A stretch of DNA of 42,432 nucleotides. Origin: Rhodocyclaceae bacterium. GTDB taxonomy: Bacteria > Pseudomonadota > Gammaproteobacteria > Burkholderiales > Usitatibacteraceae. A model generated the notes under the pieces. It had not been told where the DNA came from. It made no database searches and saw nothing but the letters and a program-made list of their open reading frames with translations. The first letter of the stretch is position 1. Each line of letters begins with the position of its first letter. Location of the stretch: assembly GCA_020247545.1 (NCBI GenBank), contig JADCIX010000042.1:1-42432 (forward strand), written 5' to 3'. A program made the translations under genes and the position numbers. This document shows positions 16,438 through 24,218 of this stretch, piece after piece.

Positions 16438-17394
16438 CTATGTTGCTTGTTTCGATAAGAGCGGCAGCGGTAACTGTGTGCCACCGATTGTTAATGCACT
16501 TTGCTCGACCGCTTTGGCGTTGCGCCAAGCTTCAATATCGAGCCAGCTAATGAGGCGCAGTTCGCCGTCTGCAGTTTCAACTAACGCCGATAGACTTTCC
16601 ACCCAATCGCCGTCATTGCAGTAGGTGATGCCGTCGATGTCGCGAATTTCTGGATGATGGATATGTCCACAAACGACGCCGTCAAGCTGACGCCGTTTTG
16701 CCTCTCGGGCAACCGCTTCCTCAAAGGCGTTGATATAGCTGACCGCATTTTTAACGCGGTGTTTTAAGTATTGCGATAGTGACCAGTAGGGAAGTCCCAG
16801 CGCACGCCGGACGCGGTTCAGGCGGCGGTTCAGCTCGAGGGATATGCCATACAACATATCACCTAAGTGGGCGAGCCACTTGGCGCACTGAACCACGGCG
16901 TCGAATTGATCGCCGTGCAGGATCAATAGTCGTTTCCCGGTCGCCGTAGTATGTACCGCCTCATCAACAATTTCGATATCGCCGAAGGCAAGCCCCAAGA
17001 AGTGTCGCGCAAACTCGTCGTGGTTGCCCGCTACATACGTCACACGGGTGCCCTTGCGCGCTTTGCGCAGAATTTTTTGCACCACGTCGTTGTGCAAGCG
17101 ATGCCAGTACCAGCGTCGCGCAAGTTGCCAGCCGTCAATGATGTCTCCGACAAGATAGAGCTGCTTGGACTCAGTGTGCTTTAGAAACTCCAGCAATAGC
17201 TCAGCCTGACAACCGCTGGTGCCAAGGTGGATGTCTGAAATCCAGATAGTGCGGAAGTGGAGCGTTGCAGCGTTGTCTCCCCCCGCCTCTTGCTCGGTCG
17301 ACGGGGGCGGGCTGCCAAAGGGGAGATTACCCGACGGGGGTGCAGTCAAGTGCGGTCGTTGCACGGTGGCGCTTTGCGGGATGCCGTCAAACAC
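16438..17394 (-). CDS. PlcP/LpxH-like metallophosphoesterase
   Basis: This calcineurin-like enzyme has the full two-metal set: SDIHLG, VGDIIDGW, AGNHDE, LHGDQFD and CGHIHHP, spread over about residues 53-248. The long form with WYWHRLHNDVVQKILRKARK and YWSLSQYLK resembles PlcP, the Pho-induced phospholipase C that turns phosphatidylethanolamine or phosphatidylglycerol into diacylglycerol, and which databases often label UDP-2,3-diacylglucosamine diphosphatase. The GTG at 17394, with AAAGGGG five bases upstream, is preferred (318 residues). The longer TTG start at 17424 lacks a ribosome site and would leave almost no room after the Pho box. The first 50 residues are Pro-rich and not part of the domain. 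The PlcP reading rests on similarity plus regulation; a true LpxH-type lipid-A role is the alternative. Confidence 0.82.
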   Translation of the reverse strand: MFDGIPQSATVQRPHLTAPPSGNLPFGSPPPSTEQEAGGDNAATLHFRTIWISDIHLGTSGCQAELLLEFLKHTESKQLYLVGDIIDGWQLARRWYWHRLHNDVVQKILRKARKGTRVTYVAGNHDEFARHFLGLAFGDIEIVDEAVHTTATGKRLLILHGDQFDAVVQCAKWLAHLGDMLYGISLELNRRLNRVRRALGLPYWSLSQYLKHRVKNAVSYINAFEEAVAREAKRRQLDGVVCGHIHHPEIRDIDGITYCNDGDWVESLSALVETADGELRLISWLDIEAWRNAKAVEQSALTIGGTQLPLPLLSKQAT

Positions 17395-17446
17395 AATTGC
17401 CCCTTTAGTCGGTGGTTTGACCAATGCTAGCGAGCGAACACTTACC

Positions 17447-17479
17447 TTTTGTGACGTAAGTACTTCAGCGGCATGACAG
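17447..17479 (-). promoter_or_regulatory. Candidate Pho box for the PlcP-like gene
   Basis: Reading leftward: CTGTCATGCCG, a degenerate CTGAAGTACTT, then ACGTCACAAAA; TCA recurs exactly 22 bases on. The box ends 53 bases before the preferred GTG start, close to the 55-base spacing seen for phoX. Confidence 0.62.
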
Positions 17480-17639
17480 CTTGGTCGTTTGCAATTGAAC
17501 GCTAGGCCGATTCCGGCTCATTTTCAGGTGGGCGGTTGTTGTGCAGAAAAAGATGTAAATGACAGTTTTGTGTCAGCACTTGACCGCTACAATTCCCTCC
17601 CGTGATTTCTTGCACGTAAATTGATGAGTCAACACCAAT

Positions 17640-17894
17640 ATGAACAACATTAAGAAAGTCGCACAGTACATCGTGGCAAACCCCGACACCATCGAGACAA
17701 AGGCGTTGCTTGAACTCGCCGTTGCACTCGAAACTAACGCGCCGTATGAACTGAATAAGCTCTACAACATGAGCCGGGAGCAGTTCAAACTCGCCCTCGG
17801 TTTAATCGAAGATTGGCGGTTAGATCGACACTACCTGTCGAAGCTGCGATTGCTTGATCACGCTGAGATCAACCAGGTTCCAAGTTTTCAGTAG
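17640..17894 (+). CDS. Small hypothetical protein
   Basis: I do not recognise this 84-residue protein. It is soluble, has no signal peptide or cysteine, and is predicted mostly helical (IKKVAQYIV, TKALLELAVALE, SREQFKLALGLIEDW). A well-formed TACAAT at 17588-17593 gives a plausible promoter, and a strong intrinsic terminator follows the stop, so it looks like an independent single-gene transcript. The ribosome site is weak. A short overlapping frame starting at ATG 17622 ends just after its start codon and might couple to it. The coding reading is supported mainly by the promoter-ORF-terminator arrangement. Homology search is needed for any role. Confidence 0.6.
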   Translation: MNNIKKVAQYIVANPDTIETKALLELAVALETNAPYELNKLYNMSREQFKLALGLIEDWRLDRHYLSKLRLLDHAEINQVPSFQ

Positions 17895-17911
17895 CCGAAC
17901 CTACTAGCGCC

Positions 17912-17956
17912 AACGCGCGAAGCCCCACCCGATGTTGGCTTCGCGCGTTCTATTTT
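17912..17956 (+). terminator. Intrinsic terminator
   Basis: A 13-bp perfect stem (17912-17924 with 17937-17949) is followed by CTATTTTTT. It ends the transcript of the small hypothetical gene. There is no T-run on the other strand, so it would not stop the leftward olsB transcript efficiently. Confidence 0.88.
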
Positions 17957-17981
17957 TTCTTTCGAGGCTGAGCGCCCGCTG

Positions 17982-18797
17982 CTAAGCAGCTCGGTCGACG
18001 GCCATAAAGTGTTTTGCGTACGCGCCCGACATACGGCTGATCGGCAGGAGTACAAACAAGTCAGCGGTATTGAAGTCCGCATCCCACGCTGGCGCACCAC
18101 AAATCCACGCGCCGAGGCGGCTATAACCCTTGATCAGCGCCGGGATGCGCGCTCTCGCAATCGGGACGACCCGCGAAACTTGGTCTGACCCGGGAACTTG
18201 GTCGGTTGTAGCGGGGGTGAGTGGATAGGGATTCTTTGGGAAAACCCGATACTCGGCTGGTGCCAAGCTTGTCGCCGCCATGTGATCATAGACGGCTAAC
18301 GCGTTGTCGTGTCCGTCTGACAGCGGAATACTCGCGCAGCCAATCACGTATTCGTAGTCGTTCTCCAACATGAATCGCGTCAGGCCCGACCAAAGCAGCA
18401 TGATGACCGAGCCGGAACGAAACTCGGGGTGGATACATGCACGCCCCACCTCCGCAGTGGTCGGTCGGATATTTTTCAGGCGCGCCAAATCAAACTCGCT
18501 GTCCGAATAGTAGCCGCCGCGGCGCATGGCGGTTTCCGGCCGCATGATGCGGTAACAGCCGACCAGCAAATCGCTGGCGGTGTCGCGAACAATGAGATGC
18601 TCGCAATCCGCATCGTACTGGTCAACATCATGTTCTGCAAGTGCCGCCTTTGCGTTGATTGACGCGCCCAGTTCTTCAAAAAAAACCTGATAACGAAGGC
18701 GCTGTGCTTCGCATACTTCCCGTTCGGTGCGTGCGATCGAGACCTGGTAGCGATCCTTTTTCCTTGCGGACACGAGATACCGTTGTACGTTCAACAT
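17982..18797 (-). CDS. olsB: L-ornithine N-alpha-acyltransferase, OlsB type (GNAT)
   Basis: OlsB transfers a 3-hydroxyacyl chain from acyl carrier protein to ornithine, making lyso-ornithine lipid. The 271-residue product has the hemolysin-type acyltransferase layout: RLRYQVFFEELGA (34-46), LIVRDTASDLLVGCYRIM (68-85), then the conserved VGRACIHPEFRSGSVIMLLWSGL stretch around 117-138. YVIGCASIPLSD (about 150-161) follows. The second enzyme, OlsA, is not in this window, so the diacyl product depends on an unlinked gene. A Pho box lies 65 bases upstream. Ornithine lipids commonly replace phospholipids under phosphate limitation, which fits. A substrate other than ornithine is possible because the family acylates several amino acids and polyamines. 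Confidence 0.8.
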   Translation of the reverse strand: MLNVQRYLVSARKKDRYQVSIARTEREVCEAQRLRYQVFFEELGASINAKAALAEHDVDQYDADCEHLIVRDTASDLLVGCYRIMRPETAMRRGGYYSDSEFDLARLKNIRPTTAEVGRACIHPEFRSGSVIMLLWSGLTRFMLENDYEYVIGCASIPLSDGHDNALAVYDHMAATSLAPAEYRVFPKNPYPLTPATTDQVPGSDQVSRVVPIARARIPALIKGYSRLGAWICGAPAWDADFNTADLFVLLPISRMSGAYAKHFMAVDRAA

Positions 18798-18861
18798 ACT
18801 GCCTCCGATGTCGTTTGGGCTGCTACAAGATTACGAAGTCGAGGTTTCGCGCATGTTGCGG

Positions 18862-18883
18862 TTTGGTGATGTTTGTATGACAT
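18862..18883 (-). promoter_or_regulatory. Candidate Pho box for olsB
   Basis: Reading leftward: ATGTCATACAA then ACATCACCAAA, with TCA 11 bases apart. It lies 65 bases before the olsB ATG and directly downstream of the terminator hairpin at 18893-18923, so it would start a separate transcript. Confidence 0.6.
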
Positions 18884-18892
18884 CGCGCCGCC

Positions 18893-18923
18893 AAAAAAGA
18901 ACGGCGAACCTAGGTTCGCCGTT
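18893..18923 (-). terminator. Intrinsic terminator of the candidate small RNA
   Basis: Two perfect 11-base arms (18900-18910 and 18913-18923) with only TA between them form a 24-base palindrome. On the minus strand it is followed by C plus six T. No protein gene reads into it from the right, which is the main hint of a short RNA gene. Confidence 0.75.
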
Positions 18924-18983
18924 TGGAAAAGCCACCGACGCTGATACTCAGTCTCGCTGAGCGGACCGGTGGGAGGAGGCCAG
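18893..18983 (-). ncRNA. Candidate Pho-regulated small RNA
   Basis: A Pho box at 19001-19022 is followed by a GATCAT -10 candidate (18989-18994, minus strand). About 90 bases of non-coding sequence and a strong intrinsic terminator come next. The transcript would fold into a two-tier hairpin: CCACCG at 18967-18972 (minus strand) pairs with 18932-18937, and inside it 18957-18961 pairs with 18947-18951. The terminator stem at 18900-18923 follows. No plausible ORF occupies it. The alternative is an attenuated leader of olsB. The parts are visible; transcription is inferred. Confidence 0.45.
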
Positions 18984-19000
18984 TGGAAATGATCTCTGCG

Positions 19001-19022
19001 TTTTGTGACATGCCGATGACAC
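19001..19022 (-). promoter_or_regulatory. Candidate Pho box for the small RNA
   Basis: Reading leftward: GTGTCATCGGC then ATGTCACAAAA, with TCA 11 bases apart. A third TCA lies 10 bases further upstream. No minus-strand gene starts between this box and the terminator at 18893-18923. Confidence 0.6.
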
Positions 19023-19174
19023 GTCGTGATTTCATCGCAGCTTATTAGTGAGCGGTGTGGGGCAGCACCGACAAGAACGATGATGTAGGAGCCAATCACA
19101 TAGTGAATTAGAATTCTGTAAAGCCTGCTTCCCCGCCCATTCGCCATTTGCCTTAGGTGCCCGCAAAGCCCAAG

Positions 19175-20422
19175 ATGTCAAAGCAACTATTTCGCCAAGA
19201 AGCAATCGACGCACAGCGGGAGAAGTTTTTCGGTGAGGCGACTGATGCCCGTCCGTTGCCGATGTGGGCGTTCACCGCACTGGCGGGCGGGGTCGCGTTG
19301 TTGGTAATCGCCGTGGGAATCTGGGGGCAGTACACCCGTCGGGAGCGGGTTGAAGGCTTCCTTGCTTCAGACACCGGTGCCGCGAGGGTGTCGTTTTCCG
19401 ATGCCGGACGCATCGCCGAACTTTTGATCAACGAGGGCGATGTAGTCACCAAAGGCATGCCGATGGCAAGAGTGTCCTTTGAGCGGGCCACCGGGCGGAC
19501 GCCTTCGACAGCCGCAGTGGTCGCCAGCGAACTAGGGCAGCGTCGCGAGTCGCTGGAGCGCGAACAAGCGCAGATTCGCGAACTAGGTGCCCAACAGGTC
19601 ACGCAAATCCGCCGACGCGTTTTGGATCTACAGAACGAAATGAGCCAGCTCGACCGCGAGAGCCGTTTGCAGGAGCGACGCCTTGCCTCCGCGCGTGAAC
19701 AAGCCCAAAAATTTGAGGATCTCGGCAGGGAAAAATTCGCCTCAGAAATCATGGTTCGTCAAAAACGCGACGAGGTGACCGATCAAGAACTGAAGGTGCA
19801 GTCGCTAAAGCGCTCCCGCGCAACGCTGGAGCGGGATCTTGCCGCCGCAAAACTGGACGGCCCGGCTGCTGAACTCAAGGCGAGGGCGCAGGCTGATCAG
19901 TTATCGCGTCAAATCTCCGAGCTACAGCAGGCGTTGGCGCAAGAAGACGCAAAACGCGAGTCGTTGATCCTCGCTCCCATCGACGGTATCGCCACCAATA
20001 TCGCGGTGAGTGTCGGGCAGTCGGTCGCGGCGGACGCGAGTTTCGCGACGATCCTACCCAAAGGCAGCATGTTGCGCGCAGAGTTGCTGGTTCCGACACG
20101 AGCCATTGGCTTCATCAGCAAAGGGCGCGAAGTGGTGATGCGTTATGAGGCCTTCCCCTATGCACGCTTCGGCCAGTACCGCGGGGTGGTGCGGGATATC
20201 AGCCAAGCAGTTTGGTCACCCGGCGAGAAGGTCGGGCCGCTCGTCATCAAGGAGCCGGTTTACCGCGTCACCGTCGCACTTGATAAGCAGACAGTCACCG
20301 CCGGGACCCAGGAGGTGGCGTTGAAGTCGGGCATGTTGGTGAATGCCGATATCTTGTTAGATAAACGCACCCTGCTCGAATGGTTGTTTGAGCCGGTGAT
20401 GCAATTGCGCGGGAGATTCTGA
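19175..20422 (+). CDS. HlyD-family periplasmic adaptor of a type-I peptide exporter
   Basis: The adaptor links an inner-membrane ABC exporter to an outer-membrane channel. The 415-residue product has a cytoplasmic N-terminus (LFRQEAIDAQREKFFGE), one membrane helix at about 33-51, and a barrel-sandwich half (RVSFSDAGRIAELLINEGDVVTKG). A long coiled coil rich in Glu, Gln, Arg and Leu follows (about 100-260). The second half has LAPIDGIATNIAVSVGQSV, and the end is beta-rich. ATG 19175 is preferred because MSxxLFRxEA openings are usual in this family; an in-frame GTG at 19157 is the alternative, and neither has a strong ribosome site. The stop codon overlaps the next gene's ATG. A TolC-type outer-membrane partner is not in the window. 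Confidence 0.87.
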   Translation: MSKQLFRQEAIDAQREKFFGEATDARPLPMWAFTALAGGVALLVIAVGIWGQYTRRERVEGFLASDTGAARVSFSDAGRIAELLINEGDVVTKGMPMARVSFERATGRTPSTAAVVASELGQRRESLEREQAQIRELGAQQVTQIRRRVLDLQNEMSQLDRESRLQERRLASAREQAQKFEDLGREKFASEIMVRQKRDEVTDQELKVQSLKRSRATLERDLAAAKLDGPAAELKARAQADQLSRQISELQQALAQEDAKRESLILAPIDGIATNIAVSVGQSVAADASFATILPKGSMLRAELLVPTRAIGFISKGREVVMRYEAFPYARFGQYRGVVRDISQAVWSPGEKVGPLVIKEPVYRVTVALDKQTVTAGTQEVALKSGMLVNADILLDKRTLLEWLFEPVMQLRGRF

Positions 20423-22506
20423 TGGCGATCAGCATCTTCTCTGCGCTGCGCCGACGCGTGCCGATGACTCTGCAGTCCGAGGCACCCGAGTGTGGGATTG
20501 CGTGCGTGGCGATGATTGCAACATTTCACGGCCATCAAACCGATCTGCTCGCGATGCGAACACGATTGTCCCCGTCGCTCAAGGGAATCACGCTCAAACA
20601 AGTCAGCCAGGTGGCGGAGACCATGGGCTTGGCTTCGCGCGGTGTAAAGGCAGACTTGCCAGCCCTTGGCAAACTGCAACTGCCGGCGGTGTTGCACTGG
20701 GACATGAATCATTTTGTGGTGTTGACCGAGGTGTCGGCCAAGACGATTACCGTTCACGACCCTGCGCTCGGTGTTCGCAAGATGACGTTTGCCGATGCTG
20801 GCAAACACTACACGGGTGTGGCGATGGAGTTCACACCGACGCCGAGTTTTTCAAGGATTGATGATCGCAAACAAGTTAGCGCAACACAGCTCTTGTCGGT
20901 TGGCTCGGGGCTGGGTGGGGCTGTCGCGCAACTCGTACTTTTATCGTTTGCCATCGAAGTATTCGCAATTGCGATGCCGTTTTTCCTGCAGCTGACGGTT
21001 GATCGCGTGTTGGTCGGGCGCGACCGCGATTTCCTGACAGTGCTCGGCGTGGCATTCATTGCGCTGGTGGTGATGCAAGTTGTGGTGACAGGTGTCCGCG
21101 CTTGGGTGGGCGTTTATCTTTCCACGCGCTTCAATTTGCGCTTACTGACCGTTCTGTTCAATCATCTACTGCGGTTGCCTCTCGGATGGTTTGAGAAGCG
21201 CAACGTCGGTGACATCGTCAGTAAATTCAGGAGCGTTGACGCCATCCAAAAGACGCTGTCGACCACGTTTGTTGAGACATTCATCGACGGCGTGATGGTG
21301 TTGATCACGCTTGGTGTCATGGCTTACTACAGCCTGATGCTGACGGGTGTGGTGCTGGGCGCAGCCGCCTTGTACGCGTTGCTGAGATGGGTGCTCTTTT
21401 ACCCGCAGCGCAACGCTACCGATGAACAGCTCGCGCATGAAGCCAAGGCGTCAACCCACTTTATTGAGACGTTGCGCGGCATGATGGCCATTAAGCTCAA
21501 TATGCGTGAAAACGAGCGACGCGTTGCCTATCAAAACCTGGTGGTGGAACATATCAACGCCAACGTCAACGTGCAGAGTGTTGGGATCTTCCAGCGCGGC
21601 GGACAAGCCCTGATTTTTGGCATCGAAAGTGTCATCGTTGTGTGGCTGGCCGCTCTGCTGGTGATGGATGGCAGGTTCTCGGTCGGAATGTTGTATGCGT
21701 TTATTGGCTTCAAGTTGGTATTTCTGTCGCGGGTGAACAACCTGATCGAAAAATGGAATGAATTTCGTATGCTCGATTTGCACGCGGAGCGGATTGCCGA
21801 TATCGCCCTGGCCGAGCCCGAAGCGGGCGGTGCGACGATTTCGAGCGTGGCCGCAACGACACTTGGCACCAAAGAGCCGCTAAAAATTGAGGCGAAAGAC
21901 CTGGGCTATGCGTATGGACCCGAGGGATTTGCGTTCCGCAACGTCAATCTGGAGATCGGTCCAAATGAGTCGGTGGCGTTGGTTGGGCCTTCGGGTTGCG
22001 GCAAAACAACGCTATTGAAAGTATTGCTGGGCCTGTTGCCGCCGACGGAGGGGCAGGTGATCGTCAACGGGCGTGACTTGAAGGATTGGGATATGGCGCA
22101 ATACCGCGCGCTGATTGGGGCGGTGATGCAGGATGATCAGTTATTTATCGGCTCCATTGGCGACGCGATTGCATTCGGTGGAGAGTTCGATATGGCCGCG
22201 ATCCAAGCCTGCGCGGAAGCGGCGGATATCCATGCGGACATCGAAAAAATGCCAATGGGATATTCAACCTTTGTTGGCGCGTTGGGTTCATCGCTTTCCG
22301 GCGGACAAAAACAACGGGTGCTCCTCGCACGCGCGCTTTATCGCCGTCCGTCAGTGCTGTTCCTTGACGAGACCTTGGATCAGGTCGATTCATCGCAGGA
22401 AGCGCACATCCGCACCAAAATCAAAGAACTCGTTCCGGCTGTCGTCATGGTGAGCCATCGACCGGAGTCGATTGTCAGTTCCAGACACGTGCCGATAGCC
22501 GCATAG
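20422..22506 (+). CDS. Peptidase-domain (C39) bacteriocin/peptide ABC exporter
   Basis: Such exporters cleave double-glycine leaders and transport the peptide. The 694-residue product has an N-terminal C39 protease with Cys24 (APECGIACVAM), His97 (DMNHFVVL) and Asp113 (HDPALG), so it should be active. Six membrane helices follow (about 165-450). The ATPase has Walker A GPSGCGKTT near 521, signature SLSGGQKQRVLLARAL near 624, and Walker B VLFLDETLDQVD. The last departs from the usual LDEATSALD by replacing the D-loop residues. Overall it matches the CvaB/RaxB group. No small gene with a GG leader is visible nearby, so the cargo is encoded elsewhere or is very short. Its ATG overlaps the adaptor's TGA. 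Confidence 0.9.
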   Translation: MAISIFSALRRRVPMTLQSEAPECGIACVAMIATFHGHQTDLLAMRTRLSPSLKGITLKQVSQVAETMGLASRGVKADLPALGKLQLPAVLHWDMNHFVVLTEVSAKTITVHDPALGVRKMTFADAGKHYTGVAMEFTPTPSFSRIDDRKQVSATQLLSVGSGLGGAVAQLVLLSFAIEVFAIAMPFFLQLTVDRVLVGRDRDFLTVLGVAFIALVVMQVVVTGVRAWVGVYLSTRFNLRLLTVLFNHLLRLPLGWFEKRNVGDIVSKFRSVDAIQKTLSTTFVETFIDGVMVLITLGVMAYYSLMLTGVVLGAAALYALLRWVLFYPQRNATDEQLAHEAKASTHFIETLRGMMAIKLNMRENERRVAYQNLVVEHINANVNVQSVGIFQRGGQALIFGIESVIVVWLAALLVMDGRFSVGMLYAFIGFKLVFLSRVNNLIEKWNEFRMLDLHAERIADIALAEPEAGGATISSVAATTLGTKEPLKIEAKDLGYAYGPEGFAFRNVNLEIGPNESVALVGPSGCGKTTLLKVLLGLLPPTEGQVIVNGRDLKDWDMAQYRALIGAVMQDDQLFIGSIGDAIAFGGEFDMAAIQACAEAADIHADIEKMPMGYSTFVGALGSSLSGGQKQRVLLARALYRRPSVLFLDETLDQVDSSQEAHIRTKIKELVPAVVMVSHRPESIVSSRHVPIAA

Positions 22507-22699
22507 TTCGATGGCGCTGTACTCATTACGCCGCCGCCGGGCTACGCGCATTCAATTCAGAAACGAGTACTGGCTAAAAAATACCACTCGCGGCTCTTGG
22601 CTAAGATCTCTAGTAGATGAGAGAGGAGTGTTAGCCCGAATTTCGGCGCTCGATTGACCTCCTGCTTTGGGCAATCGTTAGGCGTCCCTGAGCCCGCAA

Positions 22700-22729
22700 T
22701 TGTCTGCCGAAGGCTTTTGCCGCTATAAT
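22700..22729 (+). promoter_or_regulatory. Sigma-70 promoter of tpiA
   Basis: TTGTCT (22700-22705), an 18-base spacer and a perfect TATAAT (22724-22729) lie 45 bases before the tpiA start. This is the best housekeeping promoter in the window and may also feed secG. Confidence 0.8.
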
Positions 22730-22774
22730 CTATGTCTTTGTCAGATTTAGGCAATTTCAGGGAATTTTGACGAA

Positions 22775-23533
22775 ATGCCGAAAGAAATACGTCAGCGATT
22801 TGTCGTTGGAAACTGGAAGCTGAACGGCAATTTGGCGGCAAATGCAGCGTTGCTCGATGCTTGTTTATCCGCTGAAACGCAGCCAGGGAAGGTATTGGGC
22901 GTCTGTGCGCCGTTCCCCTACTTAGGGCAATTGCAGTTGGCGCTAGCCAAATCGGAGGTTCGATATGGCGCGCAGGATGTGAGCCGTTTTGACAAAGGTG
23001 CCTTTACGGGTGAAGTTTCTGCGTCAATGGTCGCTGAATTTGGCTGCCAGTTGGCGCTGGTGGGGCACTCTGAGCGCCGGGCGTTGTTTGGCGATTCAGA
23101 TGAGGCGGTCGCGGAAAAGTTTGGACGCGCCAAGCAGGCGGGGCTGACACCGATTTTGTGTGTCGGTGAGACGCTTGCCGAGCGTGAAGCGGGCATCACG
23201 GAAGTTGTTGTCGCTCGGCAAGTCACCGCGGTGGTGCAGAAGGTTGGCGTTGAAGCGTTGGCTGGTGCGGTGTTGGCCTATGAGCCAGTTTGGGCGATCG
23301 GTACCGGCAGAACAGCCTCCCCCGCACAGGCGCAGGAAGTACATGTTTTTTTGCGGGGTTTCGTCGCAAAACATTCGGTTGAAATCGGGAGCACGCTGCC
23401 AATCTTGTACGGTGGCAGCGTGAAAAAGAGTAACGCGGCTGAGCTTTTTGGGCAGCCGGATATCGACGGTGGTTTGATCGGTGGCGCGTCGTTGGTCGCC
23501 GATGAATTTTTAGGGATTTGGCAAGCGTTGTAG
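22775..23533 (+). CDS. tpiA: Triosephosphate isomerase
   Basis: It interconverts dihydroxyacetone phosphate and glyceraldehyde 3-phosphate in the cytoplasm (glycolysis and gluconeogenesis). The 252-residue TIM barrel has Asn13 and Lys15 (VGNWKLNG), the electrophile His98 (VGHSERR), the catalytic base Glu170 (AYEPVWAIGTG, with the hinged loop), and the phosphate-binding LYGGSVKKSNA and GGLIGGASL. Length and motifs are normal. It is followed by secG after 38 bases, a common betaproteobacterial arrangement upstream of the nuo genes. Confidence 0.97.
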   Translation: MPKEIRQRFVVGNWKLNGNLAANAALLDACLSAETQPGKVLGVCAPFPYLGQLQLALAKSEVRYGAQDVSRFDKGAFTGEVSASMVAEFGCQLALVGHSERRALFGDSDEAVAEKFGRAKQAGLTPILCVGETLAEREAGITEVVVARQVTAVVQKVGVEALAGAVLAYEPVWAIGTGRTASPAQAQEVHVFLRGFVAKHSVEIGSTLPILYGGSVKKSNAAELFGQPDIDGGLIGGASLVADEFLGIWQAL

Positions 23534-23571
23534 GCGCGACCAAATCAAGACTGAAGACTGAGGAAATAGCA

Positions 23572-24006
23572 ATGTTGGCTTCGATTATTTTGACGCTGCA
23601 CGTGTTGGTGGCGATCGCAATTGTGGTGTTGGTTCTGGTGCAGCATGGCAAGGGCGCTGACATGGGTGCTGCGTTTGGTACGGGTTCAGCGGGCAGCTTG
23701 TTTGGCTCGTCAGGTGCGGCGAATTTCTTGTCGCGATCGACGGCGGTGTGCGCGACGCTGTTCTTTTTGACCAGCCTCGGTTTGACCTACTATCACGCGC
23801 CGCGCGGTGCGGGTGTGGTTTCCGATTTTGGTAAGAGTGTCACGTCAGTGCCGGATGCCAAGAAAGCGACCGTGGACACGATTCCCGCGCCAGCCGGTAC
23901 TCCAACGCCGGTTCCGGCAGCAGACGCGGCAAAATCCGCTGCTCCAGCCGCACCCGCGCCGACCGCACCCGCAACAGCACCAGCTTCCCAACAAATTCCG
24001 AAGTAA
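23572..24006 (+). CDS. secG: Protein-export membrane protein SecG
   Basis: SecG is the small accessory subunit of the SecYEG translocon. The 144-residue product has two membrane helices (about 2-22 and 52-72) joined by the conserved loop VQHGKGADMGAAFGTGSAG and then SLFGSSGAANFLSR. A disordered Ala/Pro/Thr-rich tail of about 55 residues follows, as in other betaproteobacterial SecG proteins. The start at 23572 is chosen because GAGG lies seven bases upstream and the frame's earlier ATG overlaps tpiA. The tail's compositional bias makes it low-complexity but not abnormal. Confidence 0.94.
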   Translation: MLASIILTLHVLVAIAIVVLVLVQHGKGADMGAAFGTGSAGSLFGSSGAANFLSRSTAVCATLFFLTSLGLTYYHAPRGAGVVSDFGKSVTSVPDAKKATVDTIPAPAGTPTPVPAADAAKSAAPAAPAPTAPATAPASQQIPK

Positions 24007-24071
24007 GCTGCTTGTTGCAGCGCCGCAAACCTCGTATTTCGAAGTAAAATTTGGTCTGGTTTGAACGACAT

Positions 24072-24156
24072 GCCGTCGTGGTGAAATTGGTAGACACGCT
24101 ATCTTGAGGGGGTAGTGGCGAAAGCTGTGCGAGTTCGAGTCTCGCCGACGGCACCA
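24072..24156 (+). tRNA. tRNA-Leu (anticodon GAG)
   Basis: The 85-base gene has acceptor arms 24072-24078 and 24146-24152 pairing fully, discriminator A and an encoded CCA (24154-24156). The anticodon loop TTGAGGG sits on a CTATC/GGTAG stem and gives anticodon GAG. It has the long variable arm of a class-II leucine tRNA and the GTTCGAGTC T-loop. It lies between secG and nuoA; a TAAAAT at 24045-24050 could be its -10. Confidence 0.95.
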
Positions 24157-24218
24157 AGTTAATGCAGTAGCCGGGGTTTGTTCGATTGCGAACGAGCTCT
24201 GAAACGATAACGGCGAGC

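Noticed and set aside
17640-17894. The small protein as cargo of the nearby C39 exporter
   Set aside because: It lacks a double-glycine leader, and olsB and the candidate RNA lie between it and the exporter genes.
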